Source of the DNA: Acidovorax soli
Lineage (GTDB): Bacteria; Pseudomonadota; Gammaproteobacteria; Burkholderiales; Burkholderiaceae_C
Assembly (NCBI RefSeq): GCF_014207955.1
Contig: NZ_JACHLK010000014.1
Coordinates: 62,001-126,000 of the forward strand
Length of the DNA stretch: 64,000 bases
Reading direction: 5' to 3'
This document shows, in pieces, positions 31,341 to 40,400 of the stretch. The notes beneath the pieces are model-generated. The model had not been told where the DNA came from, searched no databases, and worked only from the letters and a program-made list of their open reading frames with translations. Both the position numbers and the translations under genes were made by a program. Numbering within the stretch: position 1 is the stretch's first letter; the number at the start of each line of letters is the position of its first letter.

Positions 31341-33047
31341 TCAGGGGCGGCGCACCGGATCACCGCCCATGGTGGACAGCGGCAGCCCGGAGCTGGTGTT
31401 CAGCCCCGTGCCCACGCGGATGCTGCGCGGCGGCGAGAACTCGCTTTGCAGGCCCGAGGGGTCCAGCACCTGGATGCGCACGAAGTACGGGCCCGGGGAG
31501 AGATCGGCCGCCGAGGTCCAGCGCGGTTCTTCGAGCTGGGTGTCCTGCAGGATCCGGGTGAATTCCAGGTCCGAGGCCAGTTGCACGCGGAAACGCTGGC
31601 CGGCCTGGGCGGGCCAGTGCAGGCGCACGATGGTGTCGCCATCGCTGGCCTGCATGGATGCCAGGTCCAGGGCGGCGGGCTGCTGCGCCACGGTGAAGGG
31701 CTGGGCGGGGGCAAACGGCCCCTGGTCCAGCGCGCCACCGGCCAGTTCGGCGATGGTGGCGGCGCGCCAGAAGTAGTTGCCCAGGGGCAGCGTGGCCAGT
31801 GTCAGCTGGCAGGGGTTGAGGCGGCCTTCGTCCAGCAGTGGCGTGGCGAAGTCTGCCGTGGCGGCCACCTGGATGCGGTACCAGCGGGCCCCGGGCACTT
31901 CGGTACAGCGCAGCATGCCGGTCACACGCGGCAGCACGGCGCCGGGGGCCGGCTGCTGGTACAGCGGCGGCACCGGCCGGGTCTTGATGGTGATGGGGCG
32001 TGTGGCGGGCTGCCCGGCAATGCCGGCCTCGTCCACGGCGCGCACGGCCAGGTGGTAGCTGCCATCGTCGAGTGCCGCCCAGCGCAACTGGCCGTCGGCA
32101 AAGCGGCCACTGCGCAGCACCTGCGTCATGGTGGCATCGCGTGCCACCTGGGCCACATAGGCCGTAGAGCCCTGCGTGGGCGGGATGTTGATGGCCAGCA
32201 GGCCCAGGTCGTGCAGTTGGGCCGGCACGGTGGACAGGTCGGGTGGTGCGAGCAAGGGGCGCGGCGCACCCAGCGTGCCATCGGGCGCCACCGACAGACC
32301 CTGCCCGCGCGCCAGCAAGGTGGCATCGGCTGCTGGCTGGGCCGCGTTTTCGGAGCGGGCCTGCACGGCCACCGAGCCTTCGAGCACCGCGGCCGTCGCC
32401 TGGCCCGAGGCCGCCAGCGCCACACCGAACTCGGTGCCGCGCACGCTGGTCACGGCGCGCGGTGTGCGGATCTCGAAACGGCGCAGCGCGTCCGTGCTGG
32501 GCGTGACGCTGGACTCCACGCTGCCGGCGCGCATCTCCATCACCGACTGGATGCTGCCCGCACGCCCGCGCCGGCGCAGTTGCCGCAGCTGCAGGTCGGA
32601 CTGGGGCTGCACGCGCACCACCGTGCCATCGGCCAGGCGCACGGCGACAAAGCTGTCCGGCCCCACCTGCAGGCGCGTGCCTTCATCCAGCCGGGACCCC
32701 GGCGTGAGCGGTTGCGCGTCGCCGCGCGGCGCCTGTGCCGTGGCGTTGCCCTGCACGAACTCCACCTGGGCCGAGACCTGCGGCTGCAGGCGCACCGGGA
32801 TCCACACGGTGGAGCCGGGCTGCAGGCGCCTGGGATCGGCCACCTTGTTGCGCTGCTGCAGCAGCGGCCACTGGCGCGGGTTGTCCAGGTAGGCGTTGGC
32901 CAGGCCTTCGAGCGTGTCGCCGGCCTTGACCGTGTGCGGGATCTCATCGGTCTGGGCGCCGGGGGTGGCTTGCGCATGCGCGCAACCCAGGCCCGCTGTG
33001 AGCAGGGCAGCTGCGGACAGGGGCAATGCAAGGCGGTGGATGGCCAC
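31341..33047 (-). CDS. LysM-FecR periplasmic protein
   Basis: Exported protein of 568 residues. Using the GTG at 33047, which has TAGGAG 7 nt upstream, the product opens with signal peptide MAIHRLALPLSAAALLTAG; the ATG at 33089 has no ribosome site and would put a basic tail before the signal. Domains: LysM (about 30-85, HTVKAGDTLEGLANAYLDNP), FecR (about 105-245, TPRAVTSVRGTEFGVAL, VLEGSVAVQARSENAA), then three FN3/Ig-like repeats. LysM suggests peptidoglycan contact and FecR is a periplasmic signalling fold. It lies between the regulator and kinase genes, so it is a candidate accessory sensor for the CHASE2 kinase. Confidence 0.9.
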   Translation of the reverse strand: MAIHRLALPLSAAALLTAGLGCAHAQATPGAQTDEIPHTVKAGDTLEGLANAYLDNPRQWPLLQQRNKVADPRRLQPGSTVWIPVRLQPQVSAQVEFVQGNATAQAPRGDAQPLTPGSRLDEGTRLQVGPDSFVAVRLADGTVVRVQPQSDLQLRQLRRRGRAGSIQSVMEMRAGSVESSVTPSTDALRRFEIRTPRAVTSVRGTEFGVALAASGQATAAVLEGSVAVQARSENAAQPAADATLLARGQGLSVAPDGTLGAPRPLLAPPDLSTVPAQLHDLGLLAINIPPTQGSTAYVAQVARDATMTQVLRSGRFADGQLRWAALDDGSYHLAVRAVDEAGIAGQPATRPITIKTRPVPPLYQQPAPGAVLPRVTGMLRCTEVPGARWYRIQVAATADFATPLLDEGRLNPCQLTLATLPLGNYFWRAATIAELAGGALDQGPFAPAQPFTVAQQPAALDLASMQASDGDTIVRLHWPAQAGQRFRVQLASDLEFTRILQDTQLEEPRWTSAADLSPGPYFVRIQVLDPSGLQSEFSPPRSIRVGTGLNTSSGLPLSTMGGDPVRRP

Positions 33048-33139
33048 GTCAACTCTCCTACGGGCCGCGGCGGCGGCGGTCTTCTTCATTGTCTGCGGTT
33101 TGGCGGGGCTCGGGGAAGCAGGGGATCTTGCGCTGCAAA

Positions 33140-33838
33140 TCAAGGCTTGCGGTCGGCTTCCACGGCTTCGAAGCGGTAGCCCACACCATACACGGCGGTG
33201 ATGAAGTAGCCGTTGACGGGGCGCAGGTCCAGCTGGGTGCGCAGGCGCGAGACATGGGTGTCGAGCGAGCGCGAGAGCACGTCCGAGCCCTGGCCCCAGA
33301 TCACCTCCTTGAGGTGGTCGCGCGAGAGCAGGCGCCCCATGTTCTGGAACAGGAACAGCGCCAGGTCGTACTCGCGGTTCTTGAGCTCGGCCACCTTGCC
33401 GTTGATCTGCAGCGAGCGCGATTCGGGGAAGAACTGGTAGCGGCCGAAGTCGAGCACGCCACTGGTGCTCTGGGGATAGGCGCGGCGCAGCAGCGCTCCC
33501 ACGCGTGCATTGAGCTCGCCGATGCGCACGGGCTTGACCATGAAGTCATCGGCCCCGCTGCCCAGGCCCTCGACGATGTCGCGCTCTTCCTGCCGGTTGG
33601 TCACGAACAGGATGGGCAGTTGCTTGCCCACGTTCTCGCGCACCCAGCGCACCACCTCGGGTCCCGTGGTGTCGGGCAGGTGCCAGTCCACGATCAGCAG
33701 GTCGAAGGTCTCGCGGCGCATCTCGCGCATCAGCGCGGCGCCGGTCAGGTGGGTATGGCACACGTGGCCCATCGCTTCGGTGGCCTGTTTGATCAGATCC
33801 AGCTGAAGCGCATCGTCGTCTAACGCCGCTATGCGCAT
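33140..33838 (-). CDS. OmpR/PhoB-family response regulator
   Basis: Response regulator of 232 residues. The receiver has the acidic pocket LDDD (7-9), phospho-acceptor Asp51 in LLIVDWHLPDTTG and Lys in FMVKPV. The winged-helix output domain (about 130-228) contains ELKNREYDLALFLFQNMGRL and SLDTHVSRLRTQLDL. It precedes the LysM-FecR and CHASE2 kinase genes on the same strand (gaps 92 and 14 bp), which makes a two-component system with an interposed periplasmic protein. Confidence 0.94.
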   Translation of the reverse strand: MRIAALDDDALQLDLIKQATEAMGHVCHTHLTGAALMREMRRETFDLLIVDWHLPDTTGPEVVRWVRENVGKQLPILFVTNRQEERDIVEGLGSGADDFMVKPVRIGELNARVGALLRRAYPQSTSGVLDFGRYQFFPESRSLQINGKVAELKNREYDLALFLFQNMGRLLSRDHLKEVIWGQGSDVLSRSLDTHVSRLRTQLDLRPVNGYFITAVYGVGYRFEAVEADRKP

Positions 33839-33935
33839 GATTCGTCGTTCCCCTCAAGATTCACCCCGCATTATTCGCGATGTCTGCCGCTCGGTTCCAT
33901 GCCCGAATTTGGGGATGGTCAAGTTTGACAGTTGT

Positions 33936-35012
33936 TCACCGTACCACGGGCGGTGCGAGCCGGCGTGTGGTAGCGGGGCGCGGGGCCGGCCGGGTGGGCG
34001 CCCGGGGCGTGATTTCGCGCAGCAGCCGCATGCCCACCAGGGTGTAGCGCGTCTGCGGGCTGTTCCAGTTGCGGTAGCCGCAGCGCGCATAGAAGGACCA
34101 GGTGTGCCAGGAGCCGCCGCGGCGCACGCGCACGCTGCCCTCGGCCGGGCCCTGCGGGTCCACGGCAGGCGACTCGGCGTAGTAGTGGTCGCCATGCCAG
34201 TCGGCCACCCACTCCCAGGCATTGCCCAGCATGTCCTGCAGGCCGAAGGCATTGGGGGCGTAGCTGCCCACGGGGGCCGTGAAGGCGTGGCCATCGCTGC
34301 CGCGCAGCGCGTGCTGCTGCCAGCGCAGCCATTGGGGTGCGGCCTCCTGGTCGAAGGTATTGGCGGTGCGCAGCAGCCCTTCGGGGTCATCGCCGTGCGG
34401 GTAGCGCGTGCGGGTGCCGGCGCGGCAGGCGTATTCCCACTCGGCCTCGGTCGGCAGGCGGTAGCGCTGGCCTTCGGTGCGGCTGAGCCATTGCGCCAGG
34501 GCCTGGGCGTCGTTCCAGGTGACATTCACCACGGGGTGGTCGTCGCCCTGTGCGAACCCCGGGTTGCGCCAGGAGTAGCGTGGGTCGCGCCCCTCGAAGG
34601 CATCGCCGCGCCGCGTGGTGGCCGGGTCGTAGCGCGGGTTGTAGCCATAGCCGCCGGTACCGTCGGCTTCGGATTCGGGCTGGTAGCCCGAGGCCTGCAG
34701 GAAGCGCCGGAACTGGCCCACCGTGACTTCGTGCTGCCCCAGGTAGAAGGCCTGGCGGATGACGACGCGGTGGGCCGGGCCTTCGTCGGTCAGTTCGGCA
34801 AAGCGCTTGGGCTCCAACTGCGGGTAGGCGCGCGCCAGCACGTCGGGTGCCTCGGGCCCGCCCATCACGAAGCTGCCGGCCGGCACCTTCACGAAGGGCA
34901 TGCCCAGGCTGTTGGTCCACACCGGGTGCTGCCGGTCGTGGTGCACCTGGGCCAGCACCGGCAGGGCGGTGGCCAGCGCGAGCACGGCGACGGCAGGTCG
35001 GCACCGGGCCAT
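33936..35012 (-). CDS. SUMF1/formylglycine-generating-enzyme-fold protein, exported
   Basis: Protein of 358 residues with a signal peptide (MARCRPAVAVLALATALPVL) and an SUMF1/EgtB-type domain (about 35-335): MPFVKVPAGSFVMGGPEAPD, LPTEAEWEYACRAGTRTRYP, MLGNAWEWVADWHGDHYY, RRGGSWHTWSFYARCGYR. Only the second of the two FGE active-site cysteines is present (GGSWHT.. in place of a Cys), so formylglycine formation is unlikely. The ATG at 35012 is used; a GTG at 35045 would overlap the upstream gene. It starts 5 bp after the lipoprotein gene and precedes the response regulator by 97 bp. Role unknown, possibly structural or ligand-binding. Confidence 0.86.
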   Translation of the reverse strand: MARCRPAVAVLALATALPVLAQVHHDRQHPVWTNSLGMPFVKVPAGSFVMGGPEAPDVLARAYPQLEPKRFAELTDEGPAHRVVIRQAFYLGQHEVTVGQFRRFLQASGYQPESEADGTGGYGYNPRYDPATTRRGDAFEGRDPRYSWRNPGFAQGDDHPVVNVTWNDAQALAQWLSRTEGQRYRLPTEAEWEYACRAGTRTRYPHGDDPEGLLRTANTFDQEAAPQWLRWQQHALRGSDGHAFTAPVGSYAPNAFGLQDMLGNAWEWVADWHGDHYYAESPAVDPQGPAEGSVRVRRGGSWHTWSFYARCGYRNWNSPQTRYTLVGMRLLREITPRAPTRPAPRPATTRRLAPPVVR

Positions 35013-35017
35013 CGGGC

Positions 35018-35275
35018 TCAGCGATTGGGGTTGTCGCTCACGCACTCGAAGACCAGGCGCGACCCCTCATTGCGCAGCAGCTTGGGGAACAGCGCCAGCT
35101 TCTGGCATTCCCGGGTGGCGGCGTTGTAGGCGGGCGAGGCGTCGTTGCCATAGACCGGCACGCTGAAGGTGCGGTCCCGGCCCGAGGCCATAGGGCCCGA
35201 GGGCGGGCGGGTGGTGGCCGATTCGCAGCCCGCCAGCAGGGCGAGCAGGGTGGCCGATGCGATCAATGCTTTCAT
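35018..35275 (-). CDS. Small lipoprotein
   Basis: Lipoprotein of 85 residues: signal peptide MKALIASATLLALLAGC with lipobox LAGC (Cys17), then a short soluble part with two cysteines (RECQKLALF, VFECVSDNP) that could form a disulfide. A GGGGAG ribosome site precedes the ATG by about 6 nt. It is the first gene of the leftward CHASE2/FecR series and stands 154 bp from the divergent cyclase gene. Function unknown. Confidence 0.78.
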   Translation of the reverse strand: MKALIASATLLALLAGCESATTRPPSGPMASGRDRTFSVPVYGNDASPAYNAATRECQKLALFPKLLRNEGSRLVFECVSDNPNR

Positions 35276-35360
35276 GGTGGTCTCCCCAGGGATGCCAAGG
35301 CAGTCTAAGACAGAGTGCGCCAAAACCCGCACGCCATTTGTAAAACTGGGGCCGCGTGCT

Positions 35361-35388
35361 TTGCCGCACCTGCACTCTGGGATACAGT
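35361..35388 (+). promoter_or_regulatory. Candidate promoter of the CHASE2 cyclase gene
   Basis: TTGCCG (35361-35366) and TACAGT (35383-35388) are separated by 16 nt and lie about 40 nt before the cyclase start. This is the best sigma-70-like pair in the divergent region; no comparably good leftward pair was found. Confidence 0.45.
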
Positions 35389-35398
35389 GCCTCACGTG

Positions 35399-35411
35399 AA
35401 CACATTGTGTT
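35399..35411. promoter_or_regulatory. Short dyad AACACATTGTGTT in the divergent region
   Basis: AACAC and GTGTT flank a three-base centre, making a 13-bp dyad just downstream of the candidate -10 box, between the two signalling operons. The position fits an operator; the binding protein is unknown, and the OmpR-like regulator at 33140 is only one possibility. Confidence 0.35.
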
Positions 35412-35429
35412 ACATGCAATGGAGGGCGT

Positions 35430-37409
35430 GTGGCCACGATCCGGACGGCATGGGCAGGGGATGCAGGGCGCCAGTGGGCGCTGCGCCTGCTGGTGCCGCT
35501 GGCCCTGCTGGCCCTGTTGCACCTGCTGCCGGTGTGGCAGCCCTTGCAGCGGCTCGAATACGACCTGTTCAGCAGCCTGACCGCGCCCGTGCGACCCGAT
35601 GCCGGCGTGGTGGTGGTCGGCATCGACGAACCCAGCCTGGCTGCGCTCAAGACCGCGCCGCCTCTGCCGCGGCGCCTGCATGCGCAACTCATTGATGCGC
35701 TGGCGGCCTCCGGGGCGGCGGGCCTGGGCATCGATATCCTGTTTTCCACCCCGCAGTCCCCCGAGGACGATGCGGCACTGGCCCGCGCCTTGCAGGGGCG
35801 CATGCCGGTGGTGCTGGCCAGCGCCGAGGTGGCGGTGCACAGCGGCCAGGTCGCTCAGTACCAGCAGACGGTGCGCTCCGTCTTTGGCCAGGCGCTCCAC
35901 GGCGACGTGGGCATGCGCCCCGACGACGATGGCGTGCAGCGCGCCCTGCCGGCGCAAGGCGATGCCCTGTGGCGCGTGCTGGCGCAGGCGACGGGCCGCA
36001 GCGTGGTGCCGCCGCCACCCGGTGCGTTGCTGCGCTACTACGCGCCCGAGGTGGCGCTGCCCTATGTGCACTACACGCAGGCGCTGGACCCGGCGCGGCT
36101 GCTGGCACCCGGTGCGCTGCAGGGGCGCTTGCTGCTGCTGGGCCAGAACACCCCGGTGGGTGGGGTGGACCAGTTCACCACGCCATTGCGCGCGTTGGGC
36201 CATGGCAGCCAGTCGGGCGTGCTGCTGCATGCCACCGCGCTGATCAATGGCCTCACCGGCGACTGGATCGTCCCTGCGCACCCGGCGGGCCCGTTGCTGC
36301 AGGCGGTGGCGGCCATTGCCCTGGTGGCTGCGCTCACGCGGCGCTGGCGTGGCTGGCTGGCCGTGTGGCTGAGCGTGGCGCTGGCCCTGCTCGCACTGAT
36401 CGGCGGCCTGTGCGCCTACCTGCAGGGCGTGTGGTGGCCCACGCTGCCCACGCTGGTGGCGCTGGTGCTGCATTTCAACGTGGGCGCGACCGACAGCTAC
36501 TGGCGCGAGCGGCGCCAGCGCGAGCGCCTGCGGCTGGATTTCGGGCGCTATGTGCCGCCGGCCGTGGTCAGTGCCCTGATCGCCAGTGGCGAGGTCCCCG
36601 CCGTGCGCGGTGAGCGGCGCGTGCTCACGCTGCTGTTCTCGGACCTGGCGGGCTTCACCTCGGCCAGCGAGCGCCTGCCGCCCGAGTCGGTGGCGCAGGC
36701 GCTCAATGCCTACTTCACCCGCATGACCTATGCGGTGCACCGCCATGGCGGCACGCTCGACAAGTTCATCGGCGACGCGGTCATGGCCTTCTGGAACGCC
36801 CCCGTGGCCGAGCCACAGCATGCGGCACGCGCCCTGGCCTGCGCGCAGGACATGCAGCTGGAGATGCAGGCCTTGCGCAGCCTGTGGGCCGGAACCCCGT
36901 TTGCCGAGCTGCAGTTGCGCATCGGCCTGCACACGGGTGAGGCGGCCGTGGGGCACCTGGGATCGGAGGGGCGCTTCACCTACACCGCCGTGGGCGATGC
37001 CGTGAACACCGCGGCCCGGCTGGAGGGGGCCAACAAGGCCTTTGGCACCGGCATCCTGCTGTCGGCCGCCACGCGCAGCGCTTTGCCGCAGGACCCGTCC
37101 CGGCCGCCGCCTCTGGCCTGGCTCGATGCCGTGGTGCTGGCCGGCCGCAGCAGCGGCATCGATGTCTACACCCCCTGCGGTGATGCCGCCCTGGTGGCCG
37201 CCAGCCTGGCCTTGCGTGAGCATGTGCATGCGGGCCGCTGGGGCGACGCCCTGGCGTGCTGCGCCGAGTGGCGTGCCCGGGCGGTGCACCTGGCCCCGCT
37301 CTGGGCGGCCCAGGCCGACCGGCTGCAACTGCAGGTACAGGCCCTGGCCGATGCCCGGCCGCTTGCGGTGGCGGGTGCTGCGGCGTTTGCACACTCGCTC
37401 GAAAAATGA
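35430..37409 (+). CDS. CHASE2-domain class III adenylate/guanylate cyclase
   Basis: Membrane nucleotide cyclase of 659 residues. Order: N-terminal helix (about 18-35), extracytoplasmic CHASE2 domain (about 45-285, GVVVVGIDEPSLAALKTAPP), three helices (about 285-350), class III cyclase domain (about 390-580). Both metal-binding aspartates are in place, in LLFSDLAGFTSASE and DKFIGDAVMAFWNAP, and the substrate/transition-state region YTAVGDAVNTAARLEG is intact. It likely makes cAMP. The GTG start at 35430 has GGAGGG upstream. It is 16 bp from the FecR-TPR-barrel gene. Confidence 0.92.
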   Translation: MATIRTAWAGDAGRQWALRLLVPLALLALLHLLPVWQPLQRLEYDLFSSLTAPVRPDAGVVVVGIDEPSLAALKTAPPLPRRLHAQLIDALAASGAAGLGIDILFSTPQSPEDDAALARALQGRMPVVLASAEVAVHSGQVAQYQQTVRSVFGQALHGDVGMRPDDDGVQRALPAQGDALWRVLAQATGRSVVPPPPGALLRYYAPEVALPYVHYTQALDPARLLAPGALQGRLLLLGQNTPVGGVDQFTTPLRALGHGSQSGVLLHATALINGLTGDWIVPAHPAGPLLQAVAAIALVAALTRRWRGWLAVWLSVALALLALIGGLCAYLQGVWWPTLPTLVALVLHFNVGATDSYWRERRQRERLRLDFGRYVPPAVVSALIASGEVPAVRGERRVLTLLFSDLAGFTSASERLPPESVAQALNAYFTRMTYAVHRHGGTLDKFIGDAVMAFWNAPVAEPQHAARALACAQDMQLEMQALRSLWAGTPFAELQLRIGLHTGEAAVGHLGSEGRFTYTAVGDAVNTAARLEGANKAFGTGILLSAATRSALPQDPSRPPPLAWLDAVVLAGRSSGIDVYTPCGDAALVAASLALREHVHAGRWGDALACCAEWRARAVHLAPLWAAQADRLQLQVQALADARPLAVAGAAAFAHSLEK

Positions 37410-37425
37410 CCCGGAAAGGCCCGCC

Positions 37426-40400
37426 ATGCCTTCGACACGCCCTTGGATGACGACCCCGGTGGCCCTGGCCGCTGCCACCCTGTGCCTGCCTGCTGCCTGG
37501 GCCCAGTGCGCGGGAGGGAGCGTGGCATCCGGCGCCGCGGCCGCGCAGATCGTGGCCCTGGCCGGCCAGGGCCAGACCCGGCCCGCAGGGGACGGCCCCT
37601 GGTCGCCTGCCGTGCTGGCCCAGCAACTGGGCGCGGGCGCAGGCGTGCGCACGCTGGAGCTGTCGTCGGCCGCCCTGCTGCTGGCCGACCGCACGCAGAT
37701 CCGCATGTCGGCCCATGCGCAATTGCGCCTGTGCGAGTCGCAGCCCGAGCGCAGCCTGCTGGAGCTGGCCGCCGGGCGCTTGTGGGCCCGCACCAAGAAG
37801 GCCCCGGCCGCGCTGCAGCTGCAGACCCCGGCGGCCCTGGCCGTGGTGCGTGGCACCGATTGGGATGTGGAGGTCGATGCGGCCGGCCGCACCACGCTCA
37901 CCGTGCTGTCGGGCCAGGTCGACCTGTCCAATGCCTTTGGCCGGGTGGAGCTGGGGCCAGCGGAACAGGGCTATGCCGAGCCCGGCAAGGCCCCGGTCAA
38001 GCGCCTGCTGGTGCGCCCGCGCGACCGTGTGCAGTGGGTCATGGCCAACCCGGTGGATGCCGAGCGCTGGGCCGAGATGAACGCCCCCGGGATCCCCCCC
38101 CCGTTGGCGGCCATCCGTGACGACCTGCGCACGGGCCAATGGCCGCGCGCGCGCGCGCGGCTGCTGGCGTTGTCCGCCAGCGGGCAGGGCGGGGCCGTGG
38201 CGGAGCTGCTGCTGGCCGACCTGGAGGTGTTTGACGACCGCATGGACGCGGCCCAGCAGCGCCTGGCTGCCGCCTGGCAGCGCACCCAGGACCCGCGCAC
38301 CGCGGCCCGCCGGGCCGAGCTCCTGATGGCGCTGGACCAGGGAGCAGAGGCGCGCCGCTGGCTCGATGCCGCGCGCGCCCAGGCACCCGAGGCCACGGCG
38401 CTGCTGCGGGCCGATGCCGACTGGCAGCGACTGGAGGGGCGTGGCGACGAGGCCATCGCGCTGTACCGGCGTGCCGTGGCCGGTGCCCAGGCGCGCCAGG
38501 AACCGGCCGTAGACCAGGCTGCCGCGCAGTGGAGCCTGGGGCGTGCCTTGCGCGAGCGTGGCGACCTGCGCGGTGCGCGCGAGGCCTTGGCAAGCGCCGT
38601 GGCGCTGGCCCCGGAGCACCCGGCCTACCAGGGCGAGCAGGCCACCCTGGCGGCCGAGGCCCTGCGCCTGGGCGATGCGCGGGCCGGCTTCGATACGGCC
38701 CTGGCGCAGGCCGGTGACGACTATGTGAGCCTGGCCGGTGCCGGCCTGGTGCTACTGCAGCAGGGCGACCCGGCCAGCGCGCGCATCCAGTTGCTCAAGG
38801 CCCTGGTGATCGAGCCGCGCTACGCGCGCGCCCAGGTCTGGCTCGCGGTGGCCGAATACCAGCTGGGCGAGCCTGCCGCGGCGCTTGATTCGCTGGCGCG
38901 GGCCCGTCTGGCCGATCCCAAGGATCCGCTCCCCTGGCAGATCGAATCGGTGCTGCGCAACGACGAGGGTGAACCCGTCGCCGCCATCGCCGCTGCGCGC
39001 GAGGCGCTCACCCGGCTGCCCTTCCTCAAGTCGCTCGATCCGCTGACCAGCGACAGCCAGGGCTCGGCCAACCTGGGCAAGGCGCTCGGGGACTTCGGCC
39101 TGGAGCACTGGGCGCGTGCCTATGCCAGTGCCTCGTACTACCCGCTGTGGGCCGGCAGCCATTTCTTCCTGGCCAACCGCTACGAAAGCGATTTCAGCAG
39201 CAACTCCGAGCGCTACCAGGGCTACCTGAGCGACCCCACGGCCTTTGGCTCCAGCGAGAAGCGGGCGCCGCTGATGCTCACCCAGGGCAGTGAATGGCTC
39301 TGGATCGCGAGCGCCGAGCGCGGCCCGGTGCACGACAAGTTGGCAACCGACGTGGGCCACCGCGGGTTCGCCGCAGCCCCCGTGCCCGTGGCCTGGCAGG
39401 TGCGCAGCAATGGCGTGCAGTTCTGGCCGAACAACGGCAACGCGCCCAGCTACCGCCTGTCGTCGCCCGGCTTCGACATCGCACTGGGCCTGCGGCCGAG
39501 CGAAAGCCTGGGCCTGTTCATGCTGCACACCGAAGACCGGGTGCGCTACAGCTTTCCCCAGGGGCGCGACCTCGGCAACGGTGTCACCTTCAACGGCCTG
39601 GCGCGCCAGCGCACCCAGCGCACGGATGTGGGCGGCTCGTGGCGCTGGTCGCCCGACGCGCAGACCTGGCTCAAGCTGCACCGTGCACGCTACGGCCAAG
39701 GCCTGGTCGTCGACGATGAGGTCTGGGGGCCGCAGGACTCGCGCACCACCGACCGGGACGATGGCGTGCTGCTGCGCCATACCGTGCAGCAGGGCGGCCA
39801 GCGCCTGAGCCTGGGTTGGGAGGACACGCGGGGCGTGTTCGCCACCCACCTGTCCGACCCGCTGGTGACCCTGGCCGGGGCCACGCGCGCGCGCTTTCGC
39901 ATGCCCTGGCTGGCCGGAGAATGGCGCCAGGGCCCGTGGACCTGGCATGCCGAGGCCTACTGGCCGCGCCTGGATGTGCGGTACGACGACCGCTTCTATG
40001 ACTCGCTGACCGGTGAGGATCTGGGCGATCCCATTGCCGCCCGCGCCGGCCATGCCCGCCAGGCGTTGCCGCGGCTGGGCCTGTCCTATCGCCTGGGGCC
40101 GGGCCGGGCACTGCACCTGGCCTACATCGAGAACGTGCGCTCGCCTGGCGCGCACACGCTCTCGCCGGTGGCGCTGGGTGCCATTGCCATCGACCACCAC
40201 TACCAGTTGCCGGGCAGTTTCGGGCGCAAGCGTGCGGCGCAGCTCGACTGGGAGTTCGACGAGCGCAGCTTCGGCGCGGCCACGCTCTCCAGCCAGGACA
40301 TCGTGAACCCGACCTTCGCGGGTGGGGGGCTTGCCTTGCCGCCCAGGGTCCTGGTGGGCCTGGACCGCGTGGGCACCCTGGGCGCGCAGATCCAGACCGC

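Noticed and set aside
35012-35045. Upstream GTG start for the SUMF1-fold protein
   Set aside because: It would overlap the lipoprotein gene and place a charged tail before the signal peptide. The ATG at 35012 fits better.
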